DNA of 64,000 nt from Pseudeuparius sepicola (Eukaryota > Arthropoda > Insecta > Coleoptera > Anthribidae). The notes beneath the pieces are model-generated. The model did no database searches. It saw nothing but the letters and a program-made list of their open reading frames with translations, and was not told where the DNA came from. Made by a program: the position numbers and the translations under genes. Each line of letters begins with the position of its first letter. Position 1 is the stretch's first letter. The DNA lies in assembly GCA_963920635.1 (NCBI GenBank), contig OY987298.1:119464035-119528034 (forward strand), read 5' to 3'. Of this stretch, positions 44,628 to 55,529 are shown in pieces.

Positions 44628-45704
44628 ATGGAATATTTAAGCATAAGAGACAAAATAGAAATTGTTCGACTCGTGGGCGACAACGAGCGCTCGGCAGCAG
44701 AAGCTGCGGCCGAATTTAACAATAGACACCCAGGTAGATCAGTGAGTCGAAGTACTGTACAACGTATAAACAATATTTTTGATGAAACTGGATCGATTTC
44801 TAAAAATTTATTAAAAACTAGGCAAAATGGACGCCGTGGACTTGTTGAAAATAACAATCAAATTCTGCAATACTTTAGTGACAATCCTCGAAATAGTGTT
44901 CGAACGGCTAGTTTAGACCTTCATATACCCAGAGAGAGTATAAGGAGATGTTTGAGACAAAACAAAATAAAACCGTTTAAGCCAAAATTTTTGCACACCC
45001 TGGAACCAGGAGATGAGGAGAGAAGATTAGAATTTTGCTATTGGCTGCAAGGTGAATATCTCCATAATGGCAACTTTTTAAATGAAATTTTATTCACCGA
45101 CGAAGCCACGTTTACTACAAATGGTGTAGTATCAAGTCAAAACTGCCGTCACTGGTCAGCTGAAAATCCAGAGTTTATAATAAATGCAAGGAGACAATAT
45201 TCACAAAAAATTAACGTTTGGTGTGGAATACTACGCGACAGAATAATTGGCCCATTTTTCTTTGAAGGGAATTTGAATGCGGCTGGCTTCTTGAATTTTC
45301 TAGAAATTGAATTTAGAAATGCTTTAGATGAGTTACCATTAAGATACCGTTTAAATTTAAAGTTACAGTTAGATGGCAGTCCTATTCATAATGCTCGTTT
45401 AATCAGAAACTGGCTAGATAATAATTTTGAAAACTGTTGGATAGGGCGAAATAGTCCTTTCTGTGAGTGGCCACCGAGATCTCCGGACTTAACTCCTTTA
45501 GATTTTTTTCTTTGGGGTACACTTAAGCAAAATGTTTATAAGTCAAGACCCCATAATTTACAAGAACTGCAAGCTAGGATAAACCGTAGTTGTGAGGAAA
45601 TTACTCCACAGCAAATACGAAATGTAATTTTGAATGTACGCAAGAGGAACGACAAATGCATTGTAGAAAATGGAGGCTTGGTAGAAGTTACAAAAATTTT
45701 ATAA
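44628..45704 (+). CDS. Mariner-like (Tc1/mariner superfamily, DD42D) transposase, intact
   Basis: 358 codons from the ATG at 44,628 (an upstream in-frame TTG is not needed). Residues ~1-60 form a first helix-turn-helix (RSAAEAAAEF...SVSRSTVQRI), ~64-71 a basic GRR-type linker, ~74-125 a second helix-turn-helix, and ~150-300 the RNaseH-like catalytic fold. Catalytic aspartates: D158 in EILFTDEATF, D249 in LKLQLDGSPIHN, D292 in WPPRSPDLTPLDFFLWG. The 42 residues between the last two place it by the DD41D/VISITOR-like group of insect mariner relatives rather than classical DD34D mariner. It would cut and rejoin DNA at TA sites using its own terminal repeats. Length and motifs are as expected for the family; no stop or frameshift. 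The minus-strand 93-codon frame is a shadow. Confidence 0.92.
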   Translation: MEYLSIRDKIEIVRLVGDNERSAAEAAAEFNNRHPGRSVSRSTVQRINNIFDETGSISKNLLKTRQNGRRGLVENNNQILQYFSDNPRNSVRTASLDLHIPRESIRRCLRQNKIKPFKPKFLHTLEPGDEERRLEFCYWLQGEYLHNGNFLNEILFTDEATFTTNGVVSSQNCRHWSAENPEFIINARRQYSQKINVWCGILRDRIIGPFFFEGNLNAAGFLNFLEIEFRNALDELPLRYRLNLKLQLDGSPIHNARLIRNWLDNNFENCWIGRNSPFCEWPPRSPDLTPLDFFLWGTLKQNVYKSRPHNLQELQARINRSCEEITPQQIRNVILNVRKRNDKCIVENGGLVEVTKIL

Positions 45705-45753
45705 TTTTAATTGTTTTTATGTTTTGTGTTTATAAGCATAAGGTTGTATTATT

Positions 45754-46119
45754 ACAATTCAATTATTTTCCATGGCCAACTTTGAATTTTTGAAAATAAA
45801 GACGTACCTTGGCTGCATTTTTAATTTTTCTACAAAATCGTTATTACTTGAAATATTTTGATGAAATTTTGTACATACCCATTTCGAGGGGTGCTCAATC
45901 CATTGGCGCACACAGATTTTTTCAAAAAAAAAAACGCTAATATGGTTTCTTAAAATTTTGCTCATAAAAACGGTCATAGTAGGCTTTGGATTTTATGCGA
46001 ACCAATTTTTGTTCAAAATGTGCAGTTCATCGAGCTCTACAATTAAAAAAAAAAATCAGCCAAATCGCACGATTGATACACTTTTTACAGACTGACCCCA
46101 AAACAAATGGGTCACACTG
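45754..46119 (-). repeat. Right terminal inverted repeat of the 44,183 transposon
   Basis: 366 bp; inverse of 44,183-44,550. It starts 50 bp after the transposase stop codon, so the repeat must also supply the transcript end. Confidence 0.9.
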
Positions 46120-46255
46120 TATAACACCCTGTATATTTTCTACTAGTTATATTCAGATTGTCGAAAGCTTTACAAAAATAATAACACTATGTAGTTATTA
46201 TCTATATTAGGCTCTAAAAATAACCGAGATACCCCGCATTTACAACCACACCCTG

Positions 46256-47029
46256 TACATATTCAATGATATAAATGTATCCTACTAAGAACAATAGTAA
46301 TTATCGAAAATGTAACGCATCTCGTTATGTTCAGCGATAGTAAAAAGAATGAGTACAGAACTTCTTTTCTCGAAGATAAAACAAAAACATTGGATTTTCT
46401 TATGAAAAAAGCAATGAAGAAAAGTGACCTACTTAAGAATGTTCCGTGCCTCGATAGAAAGAATAAAATGGTGTGCTACCACAAAATCAGCAAATATTTT
46501 GGGAAAACCTGCCCCGTACTTTTGATGTATAAATAAAGATTGCAAAGAATACCTTGTTCCTATTATTTGCCTAGATGCCATTCTTGAAAAAATTGATTTA
46601 ATATAAGATATATTATTGTTATAAATATAGAGGATAAATCATGCCTCTATTACTTGTAATAATGGAAACGTTCGTGACAAGTAGGCCTTACGTCATAGTA
46701 AATTCTTCTATGGTATTACCTACTCGTATTACACCTTCCTTGTGCCTGAAATGCCATGAACGTTTCCATTATTATATATTGTTATGAGTAGGTATGTAGA
46801 TACTGCATTTTGCTTAAAAAAGGTCGCAACTCAATTGGTATGTTTACGAAGTAAATCCGCGGTATCTGACTTTTTAGTAAAAAAATTAAATATACGTTTT
46901 TTACGACGTCTATAGTATAATTCTGATATTAGTTAGTTCACACAAACACAGTTTTTGTTAGCGAAAAAGTATTAGTTTCCAAGATATTAACCAAAAACTT
47001 TAACGTCCGATTTCTCATTTTAGCGCAGT
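46256..47029. other. No gene recognised
   Basis: Interior of the presumed larger inverted structure; AT-rich. The 69-codon frame at 46,327-46,536 (lysine-rich) has no recognised domain. Confidence 0.25.
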
Positions 47030-47130
47030 ACGTAGATACTGCGTTTCTAATAAGCACGGCAGTATACGCGGACGCGGCACGGAAAACCGCACCCGGCGCG
47101 GCACACCCGCATCCGCGTCGTGTGCAAGCT
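47030..47130. repeat. GC-rich right arm of a large inverted structure
   Basis: CTGCGTTTCTAATAAGCACG and CCGCATCCGCGTCGTGTGCA are inverted relatives of 43,314 and 42,975. It is shorter than the left arm by ~270 bp between these landmarks. Confidence 0.5.
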
Positions 47131-47299
47131 CTTTTACGGCGTATTCAGTGTCTCCACCGTGCTTAATATCGCCTCGTATCTCCACCACGTACCTATTATC
47201 CTACTGTTCCAATTTTGTCGTTATCGTAATATTTATTTAAGCCGTTTAGTATCGAAATATTCAGTGTTCAACATGAAGTTAATTTCGGTTGCAACTTCA

Positions 47300-49036
47300 C
47301 CCAAGTAACATTTAAAGTTGCATAAAAAACATGAAGACGTTGTTGCGACCAATAATACAACTTGTCTATAGACGTATCGTCCTTTTTACAACTCCTTTAT
47401 GACTGAATATGGACGGTTGGAAACAGGTTTTCATGACTTTTCATACAACTTTTATCTGACTTGATTGGATATGACTTTTATAAGTCCATTGGGTCGTGTA
47501 AATTCAAAGATACCTTAACGTCATAAAGAAGTAGCTCTAAAGTTGTGAACATCTCTATTAACACCTTCATATTACCAATTGGTCGTAAATATGGAACGTA
47601 GTGTTATATTGTGCAGTGTTTGCTTGTAATACGAAGACATTTTTATTCTGTCTCGGCCGTAAGTGGTAAAAACGAAATTATACGTTGGTGATATTATGCA
47701 ATAAAGCATCTCGGTTTTTGAATATTGTACTCAACGGAATCTATTGCGAATTTTTATTTACTGTGAAAATTATAAATAGAGCTCGAAAATTTACAACGTG
47801 CCTTTAAAATAATGGAAATTAAAGGAAATGAAGGAAAAAATGTAAAATATAAACGTGCTTTAAATTAAAATTTAAAGTGTTACAGTTGTACAGGATCGTT
47901 CGATATGTCGAAAATACATGTTTCGCACTCAAATTTCTATGATTTGTGCCCACAAATTAAATTCGAAGTTTTGCCACTTTCGTAAGACAAACATGGTTGT
48001 CCTATTTAACTGAATTTCTGATGATGGCAAACATGGCCCACGGTGCTTATATGACTTGCTAGTTGTAAAACTTCAGTCAAACTACTAAGAGGTCATAAAT
48101 AGTTCTAAAACTGTCAAACGCCTATTAAGAGGTTATAAAGCGACTAAAACTAAAATCAAAATTACAGAATAAGTATTTATATGCGCATGCGCGTGGAGGG
48201 CTGTCTTCAGAAATTTCTGCGGTCCGGGGTAGGTGCCTCGTCAAGTTCGTAGTAGTGCTAGTAGTAGTGGAAGTAGTAGTAGTATAAAAAAATAAATATT
48301 TGTATGACAAAACTGATTTAATACCAAATTTTTGTAACTACTCGTCTATAACTTCCTGAGCATTTGTATTTGCCCAGTCTTTTGTAAAACTCATAATAAT
48401 TTTTAACAGATGCTGATATGCTTATACTGTCTTATTACTGCTTTTCATTTACTGTATGATATATATTATGGCACATCATAATATGATACATATTATGATA
48501 CAATAAATTACGTCTCACTTTTACTAATGACCCTACGAAAGTCGTATAAAAATATTTTATTAAAATTACCACTTACTGGGGTCATATTTAGGTTGAAATT
48601 AATATTAACGCGCATGTGCACTACTTTCTTACCGTCATGTTATCATTTCTATGTCGTATTAAGATCTTGCTTAAAACTGTTCTGCAACATTTATAAGTTC
48701 CATTTACTGATGTCTTATAATATATTTAAATCGTCTTTTTACGACTATCGCTCCACAAAGTTTTAATGTGGTCAAATTATTTTCATTACAACCGTCGTAC
48801 AACTATATTTCTAAAAACCTTTAAAATACTATATAATGTTGACGTTAAAGTAACCATGTTATGCCTGTTATAAGACTTTTATAGAACAATTACTTTCACG
48901 ATTCGAGTAAATAATATCCTAACAACTACTATAAGATCTATAGTTATTTTGTCTACCCTAAGCGACAATTTTATAACCCTAATACAACTATTTGGACTTA
49001 AGATAAATATAATTATAACTTAAAATATTACTTGGG
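47300..49036. mobile_element. CCCAAG-ended element with internal short-motif clusters
   Basis: CCCAAGTAACATTTAAAGTT at 47,300 mirrors AACTTAAAATATTACTTGGG ending at 49,036 (about 20 bp, two or three mismatches). Both halves are rich in variants of ACAACTTTTATAAGAC / its inverse. No transposase motif. I could not establish a target duplication, so superfamily is open. Confidence 0.55.
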
Positions 49037-49474
49037 CAATCTAAAGCATAATTTATTTTGTTCTTATTTTATTGTAATATGCAGTAGGATTCTATGTATT
49101 CTAAAGGATGTCCCATGTTCTATACCTCCATCCTCCAATGTATTTTTTGAGCCCGCATCCTATCATTTAATCGTCAACTCCACAGCAGGCAAAACTGCTC
49201 TCGTCAAAATTAAAATAATAAGTCCTAAATAGAATACGTACGCTGTGAAGACCAGGAGCCGTCGCCGCTCCGCTTCGTTCCGTCCAAACAGAAAAGACAA
49301 TCGTAACGTATCATTATTTTTACAAGCTACATAAACTTTTATTTCACTTCACCTTATAGTGTGCGGGTAAAAAATCTTGCAACTGAATTTAAACCACCCA
49401 GTCGAGTAAGCTGAAATTTTGCGCACACTATTGGTGTTGGTGACAGTACAATCTATAGTATATCTATATGGCAG
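49037..49474. other. No gene recognised
   Basis: A 66-codon frame at 49,032-49,232 has no known domain. GGAGCCGTCGCCGCTCCG at 49,255 is a small GC-rich palindrome. Confidence 0.25.
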
Positions 49475-49735
49475 TAATTTGTTCAAAATGGCCGCCGCTC
49501 CAAGATGGCGGATTATCTATTTTTCTTTACAACTTCCTTGACATAGACATCAAATAAAAGAGTTTGAAGAGTATAAAACGATAAGGTGAGTGATGTCATA
49601 CTAATTTTAATATGGCGGCGGCCCCAAGATGGCGAATTACCTGTTTCTCCACAACCCCCTTGACATGGGTATCAAATGAAAGGGTTTGTCAAACAGAATA
49701 TGTGACGTCATATTAATTTCAATGTGCCAGATGCC
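49475..49735. repeat. Tandem ~112-bp units with AAGATGGCGG motifs
   Basis: Two units repeat ATGGC.GC(C/G)GC.CCAAGATGGCG, then TTGACAT..(A/G)TATCAAAT.AAAG, then TGA(T/C)GTCATA(C/T)TAATTT. A third unit starts and breaks off at 49,720. CAAGATGGCGG resembles the YY1/Pho binding consensus, which may be chance within a repeat. Confidence 0.65.
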
Positions 49736-50404
49736 TCAAACTAAGAAGCGCAAACTAAAATAATAAGTAAAAACCTTTTCAAAATAAACGTTTATTTAAG
49801 CCATGTACTTTTAAAACGAATAGAATAAGTTCAGGTTTTCAAAAAGATTGTCGCACGAATTGACTAGAAAATACATACTTCGGCAAGTAACAAGATCAAC
49901 CAATCACTTTCCAATGAAATTAACTGGTTCATACTTTTATGAACAATTTGCGTGACTAGCTTTTTGAAAACAAATTTTGAAAACCTACACATATTTTACT
50001 AGTTTTAGTAGATGAATTAAATTAAAGCTTGCTTTTAAAAAAATATATGTAATATTTCTTACGGTGTATTATACGCTCTTCTAACGGTGTGCCGTCCAAA
50101 CTACGTGCGATGGAGTTACGGATATTGTCTGGACGCGGCTTTTAAAATATAAATGGTTCAGAAATCAGCAAATGAAATAAAAAGCCATTTTTTATTATTA
50201 GCAAATATATTAGTACAAAAGCAATACCGGTATTTTTTGCACTATACAGGATGTCATAGTCATAGTAAAAAACTCTCCATCATTCGAATATGATGCGACA
50301 ATATAGCAATAGATTTTGAAATGTAATTTGTATGTTAAAAAGGATAAGAAAATGAGAAGGAAATAGCGGATAAGCGTTTTTCTGGATGATACATTTTTTC
50401 GTCG
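49736..50404. other. No gene; possible element end at 50,115-50,142
   Basis: GTCTGGACGCGGCTTTTA here is the inverse of AAGTCGTGTCCAGACGTG at 42,866, hinting at one large element ~7.3 kb long that contains everything between; this is tentative. Confidence 0.25.
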
Positions 50405-50590
50405 AGTATATGACTGCCGCACTGGGAAATAGAAAAAGTTTCCCCGAAAACTAGTTATCTTAAACTTGAATTAGCGTGTCAGCGACACTCGGAACGAGGA
50501 AGCTTCTCGGCTCGGGGCAGGGCGGAGGTTGTGCGGGTTCTGGGGCGTTGCTTAATATGCGAAGGGCTCTTTTGCCCGGGGACAACGCGG
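50405..50590 (+). repeat. Dispersed repeat R42, copy 2
   Basis: Second copy of the repeat at 42,080-42,262, sharing TTATCTTAAACTTGAATTAG and CGTGTCAGCGACA and a GC-rich tail. Confidence 0.6.
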
Positions 50591-51465
50591 AATATTAATT
50601 TTTTACAGCGGCTGGCAAAGCGGTAAATGCACCGATGAAACTCGTTGAAAACAATGTCTTGCTAGTGTTTGAAGAGCCCTCCAAAATTGTACTTCAGTTT
50701 TTATTTTTCCGAGATAAAAACACCATTAAAAATTTAGTACATTTAACATAATTAGGTAGATAATAGCAGTTTGTAGAGTTTTATGCTCTTTTCGATTTTA
50801 TTTAAATTTTGACATAATGATTATACCTATACCATATTATTAGTATTATTTGTTACATACACTTTTGTAATAAACTATAATAAACTATACAGGGTGGGCT
50901 GCAACTTGGCTTCTCCATCGATGTTTTAGAACGTTATATAAACTTATCCAGCTAATAAACAAAATTATTATTTTTTTCGAAGCCTGTTAACGCCAGAATT
51001 GGTAATATCGCATACCTCTTTCAAACTTCGCAGATTATAATTGTCCCAATTAATGTGAGAAAGAAAGTTCTATGAACAATGTATTAAAAATTAGTCGCTT
51101 TCAAAATGGAGCGGATTGAATTGAGGCAGGCGTTAATTTTATGTCATAATTTCGGAGTTAATAATGGATGTTTTGGGACACATTTAGCTTTATGAGACGA
51201 AAGTATCCTTGTGTTGCAGAATGAAGGGATGCAATAAACTAATATCCCAGCAAGACCAAAACGATAAACCCAAACTATAGTAACGAGTAAAGCACGATAA
51301 AAAAAACATTGGAAGTGGCGTCTTCCCTAAGATACGTAGAAATTGACATGTTCAGTTCAGCCTATTCAGCATCCAAGGAAATACAGCAGTTCCAAATGTT
51401 AATTAAGCAGCTTGATTATTTTGGTTGATATAGGTAAGTAGCCAATTTCCAAAAGACAACTTCAT
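50591..51465. other. No gene; element end at 50,889
   Basis: ACAGGGTGGGCTGCAACTTG at 50,889 follows TA and is a CAGGGTG-type left end; its right end was not found. Confidence 0.3.
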
Positions 51466-52030
51466 CGCCAATATTTCGACTTATAACACGAAATTTTAAA
51501 ATTTCGACCTATAAGTCGAACCTTTAAAATTTCGAGTTATAAGTCGAAATATTGACCGTCAGCTTATAAGTCGAAGCTTTAAAGTTTCGAGTTATAAGTC
51601 GATAAGTCTTTAATAACGGCTGTATTTATATATCAATGAAGTAAAATAACGGGTATTTCAGCCAAAATTATGCATTATTTATTCTTTACAATAAACCAAG
51701 CTTTCGGCCATATTTTTGGCCTTCGTCAGGGTATTGAAATGAATATTGAAAAGGTATGGTTCTAATGGATATAAACTTCCAAAAATGGAATAAATTCAAT
51801 ATTCATTTCAATACCCTGACGAAGGCAAAAAATTTGGCCGAAAGCTTGGTTTATTGTAAAGAATAAATAATAATAATTTTGGCTGAAATACCCGTTATTT
51901 TACTTCATTGATATAAGTCGAAATATTAGTTCAATATTTCGACTTATAAGTCGAAACTTTAAAGCTTCGAGTTATAAGTAGAAATTTTGGGTCAATATTT
52001 CGACTTATAAGTCGAAATTTTAGAAAAATT
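51466..52030. repeat. Array of TTATAAGTCGAAA palindromes
   Basis: Variants of TTTCGACTTATAAGTCGAAA, itself a perfect palindrome, occur repeatedly at 51,475-51,605 and 51,915-52,020. The array is split by the foldback at 51,632-51,912. Confidence 0.8.
51632..51912. mobile_element. 281-bp foldback inserted in the palindrome array
   Basis: Arms of about 118 bp (51,632-51,750 and 51,795-51,912) are nearly identical in inverse. Each arm holds CCTGACGAAGGC ... GCCGAAAGCTTGG, which resembles the CUGANGA / stem / GAAA order of Penelope-type termini. It has no coding sequence. Confidence 0.75.
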
Positions 52031-53756
52031 TTAGAAAAATAATAATATATCCTTTAATTTTTTTAATCAGTGTTATGTATTTATTATGAGAAAGATCAGG
52101 CTGTAAAAGTTATTTGTGCCTTACTTACTCTAGTGTTGCAGATTTTACAGTTCTGCTTGTAAGTTACTAGTGTATTACGAGAATGTAGTGTTGCCTAGGC
52201 ACATACATAACGTTACATTCAAAAATGTTTTTACATTACTAACTTGGTTTTGCGTGGTAAGCAATTCAACTTTTTTATTTTACTTTCTGTCGGGTAGAAG
52301 TTTAGCAGGGCTTTGGGCAAGCCCTAGAACTTTTTCCTCAACAACACTTAATTAGCTAATGGTCTCCTATATAAAGTGGGGTACTAAATTCGCTTTAATC
52401 TAGAGAAAAAAATATTATTCTGCCCCCAGACTCCGATACCTACTTTTGTTTCATGTTTCATAATGCAAACAAGAAGATTGAACTTGGTGTGTCCCATTAG
52501 CGTGCATGGGCGGATCTTTGGCCACTAAGGAAATTTTAATATGTGTATTGTTATTTGTTGTGTCATATAATATTATGGCAGGTTATTATGGACCAAAAGA
52601 TAAGAGTAACTAAACTGAAGTACTCACTTGCTTTGATGCAGTTTCCATACCCATCTTTTGCCGGAAAAACTCAAAAAATACTAATAAAAATATACCTATA
52701 CCAACTAAATTTTACTTTTAAGTTGATTGTAGATTTTTTGAACTCTTAATAATAAACGTCATTTCTTGCAAGTTTATTAATATTTGGAAAATGTATTACA
52801 AGAATCGTACAACATTATGAAAATATTTAATTGAAACTACAACTTTTTGAAGTTACATTTGAAAACTGCTATTCAAAAACTTTAAATATAATTAGGTATC
52901 TGAAAACTGAATCAATAGCATCGTATAGTTTCTGACAGATTTACATTTTAATTAGGGAAAACGATCTCGTCTATATCCTCCAAAACAACACGCACGCCGT
53001 GTATCGGAATTTATTCAGCTTTGCGTAATCAAAAACAGTTCGACACGTAGCAATAAATTGCCCTAGTTTTTTAAAAGAGTTTTTTTTAACGAAATAGAAG
53101 CGATTTAAATGCGAACGTGAAAAAATGGCCGAATCGTACCCGACCAACCAGATGGATATCCGCTACAGGCCGATCGTCCCTTCTGTTTTATTCCACTGTA
53201 TATTTTCATCCAGTGTCCTCGGCCTTTGTTTCTTTGCACTGCAACCCATTATATCGTTAAAATATACGACATATTCTACGATCCTTAATAATTTGTTGCA
53301 TAATTTTTGTAATTTGAAAATTCCCCATATTAAGTGCGAATATAAGGCTTCCAAAAAAATCTGAAAGTGCTTTGTAATTAATAACATTGAACAGTCGACA
53401 AAGCGCTTCTGTTAGTGTTAGATTTTTAGTAAGTGGACTTAGCATCTCCCTTTGTTTATGTTTCATTCTACTTTCAATAGCGTGCGAGGCAACGGCTCTA
53501 CCGAATTTGCTACACCATGGGGCCGCGGTGACGATGTTCGGAGAAATGCACGATTTCCTGCCTTCGATCGACCTTGGCTCAAATCGAGGTCTAGACAGAC
53601 CGCATGCATATGCCTTTATAGAAAAACTCCGCTGATGGTCCAGAGCGTTGGAAAAATGTGGGTTGACGGTATTGCTAATTAATAGCTGGGATTACTACGG
53701 TTTTCTAGGGATTTCCATAGTACTTGAGCGAATGTTGTCCTAGTTCCCTTAGGAAA
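52031..53756. other. Unassigned; contains one copy of a dispersed repeat (53,030-53,240)
   Basis: The 53,030-53,240 block resembles 56,575-56,770 (shared AAATTG(C)CCTAGTTTT, GCGATTTAAATG, TGGATATCCG, TTCTGTTTTAT). The 79- to 82-codon frames around 53,125-53,682 have no recognised domain. Confidence 0.35.
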
Positions 53757-53886
53757 AGTCGGCCCTAGCCTCAAGTAGCAACGAAGACAAAAATAATAAT
53801 AATTTTAACCCCCCCCCCCAGGCACAAATATTCAGTTGCTTGTGGGGTACTCCTAGTTAGAATTATTGTGAGAATTATTAATATTA
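53757..53886 (+). repeat. Short (ATT)n-tailed interspersed repeat, copy 3
   Basis: The most diverged copy: GGCCCTAGCC, AGCAACGAAGACAAAA, a 10-base C run, GCTTGTGGGGTACTCCTAGT and ATTGTGAGAATTATTAATATT are recognisable. Confidence 0.6.
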
Positions 53887-54617
53887 CCTATACGTTTCCA
53901 ACAGGAAAGCCTCTTCCCTTTTTCGCAGTTTGTTTGTTCACAAGTCTCAAACAATGTCCCATTGAGTTCATTTTGGAGTACACGCAGTGTCCTCCAAGAA
54001 GTTCGCATCATGGGTGTAATTTTTTGTATTAATGGTTTAGTAACGTGACTTTTGTTATCTGCCAAAAATTATAGTCTTTCTCACTTTTACATAATATACC
54101 AAATATGGGAACTCTCTTAAAATATTTAGTTTTTTGTCATTTTTTTTTAGTATTTACGAAATTACTGAAAATTGTAAAAACTTGTAACTTCATAAACAAT
54201 ATTTTATAAAACTAGGGTTCCTTCCATTAAATTTGTGTTGCTAAATATCGATAAGAATATATATTTTTCAAAAGAAAATGATACATATTAACGCTTTCAA
54301 ATTTTGTTTTGTTTGATCCAAAGTTTATGTACCGTCAATATTTAAGATATATTTTTTATATAAAATTTTCCAGTACAAAATTATTGCTAAAATAATAACA
54401 AATTAAAATATCATCAATAACTATTTCACGAGTCACGACTTTTTATAGCTAAAGTTTAATGGTTAAGGTGAATGGTAAATAAACAATTATTCCCTAAAAA
54501 TTCCTTAAATTTGGTTAGATACAAGAAATAGTTTGATGATACCTATTTTAATTTATTATTATGTTGTCATCAATTTAGTATTGGAAAGTTTAATGTAAAT
54601 AAATTTATATTATAAAC
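53887..54617. other. AT-rich, no gene recognised
   Basis: No repeat partner or coding similarity seen. Confidence 0.3.
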
Positions 54618-54654
54618 GCTTGAGGCGAGGGGCGCTTCAGAGGGGGAAGTCCTG

Positions 54655-54780
54655 TACACTTGCAGGGAATTCCAAAGGATGTTCCAGGAAGTTCAAGGAA
54701 GTTCGAGGAAGTTTCGGGAAATCCGGGGAAGTTGAGTGAAATCAAAGGAAGTCACAGGGAAGTCCGGGGAAGTATAGCAT
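54655..54780 (+). repeat. GGAAGT(T/C)C-rich minisatellite, array 1
   Basis: About a dozen degenerate units of ~10 bp (AAGGAAGTTC, GGGGAAGTTG, AGGGAAGTCC). A second array of the same unit and orientation is at 55,530-55,625. Confidence 0.75.
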
Positions 54781-55242
54781 AGCTTTGGACGAGTCCATTT
54801 TCCTAAAAACGAGGTCATTGCATTCTAACCTAGCTTTTTAGTTAGAAGTCAGAAGCGTTCACAAGATACATAGCGGCCCAGTACTACGTGTTTTAGTGTT
54901 TTAGTTCACGTGATGAAATTAGGCCTTTTTGGCTTTGCATTTTTGTCAATCCCTGTATATGAATTTTTTTTGTCCACCCTATGCTATTTGAGAAAAAAAT
55001 CTATGAATTAAAGCGATGAAATTATTAAGGTCTTTCCTATGTTTTGTCACACCCTATGAATCTTGTTGTCCACCCTATACATATGCCGTTAGGTCCTTTT
55101 AGCTTTAACAAGTTTTTGATTCACTCTGTATACATTTTTGACATATCAGTTGCTTTTGAGACACCCTGTATTTTCCTTATTTTTAATTCTGTGACGTCAC
55201 CGAGAGCCTAGTTTACACCATTTTAAGGTAATATTTTCAAAT

Positions 55243-55311
55243 GCGTTAATGGCTCAATTGGTTAGAGCGTCGACCTTGTAAATTGATGATCGCACGTTCG
55301 AACCCTAGCGT
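55243..55311 (+). pseudogene. tRNA-like sequence, anticodon TGT (Thr), with T-run terminator
   Basis: A box TGGCTCAATTGG and B box GTTCGAACCC are both good; the D arm pairs (GCTC/GAGC), the anticodon loop CTTGTAA gives TGT, the anticodon stem has one mismatch, and the acceptor can pair only five bases (CGTTA/TAGCG). The T stem does not pair. Eight T follow at once, a Pol III stop. Most likely a decayed tRNA-Thr or SINE head that could still be transcribed. Confidence 0.55.
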
Positions 55312-55529
55312 TTTTTTTATTTTCGAAATTTTGAATTTGGCGCCAGAACCACGTGCCGATGCGCGCGTCATGGGTTAGAGCGATGTGAATGGCTAGCGAG
55401 GTAAGGGGCGGGGCCTAGGAGGAAAGTGGAGGGGGGCGTCGCAAGTGTCGCGTTACCTAAAACTGAAACCTATCGAACAAAAAAAATTCAAAATCGGTGC
55501 GCAAATAAAAATTTTATTTTCGCGGAAAT

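Larger units (their letters stand above)
44183..46119 (+). mobile_element. Complete mariner-like transposon (DD42D type) with ~366-bp terminal repeats
   Basis: The ends CAGTGTGACCCATTTGTTTT and its inverse are flanked by TA (44,181-44,182; 46,120-46,121). The terminal inverted repeats run 44,183-44,550 and 45,754-46,119 and differ at only a few positions. One open transposase gene lies between. A second copy starts at 62,677. Everything needed for an autonomous element appears present. Confidence 0.93.
43853..46255. mobile_element. CAGGGTGT-ended element, split by the 44,183 transposon
   Basis: CAGGGTGTCCAGATTTGGTT at 43,853 and the inverse of CAGGGTGTGGTTGTAAATGC at 46,255 are both next to TA; the shared block GGTATCTCGGTTATTT confirms the inverted relation. 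Subtracting the inserted 1.94-kb transposon and duplicated TA leaves ~464 bp, a MITE. Confidence 0.75.

Noticed and set aside
44576..44857. 93-codon minus frame repeated at 63,070
   Set aside because: It is the shadow of the transposase in both transposon copies; identity only reflects DNA identity.
51466..52030. CRISPR-like array
   Set aside because: Repeats are palindromic, irregularly spaced and without unique spacers, in an animal-type genome.
53387..53635. 82-codon frame with a hydrophobic segment
   Set aside because: No homology recognised and it overlaps other frames with no coding preference.
55243..55311. Functional tRNA-Thr gene
   Set aside because: T stem does not pair and the acceptor stem is short; kept only as a tRNA-like pseudogene or SINE head.
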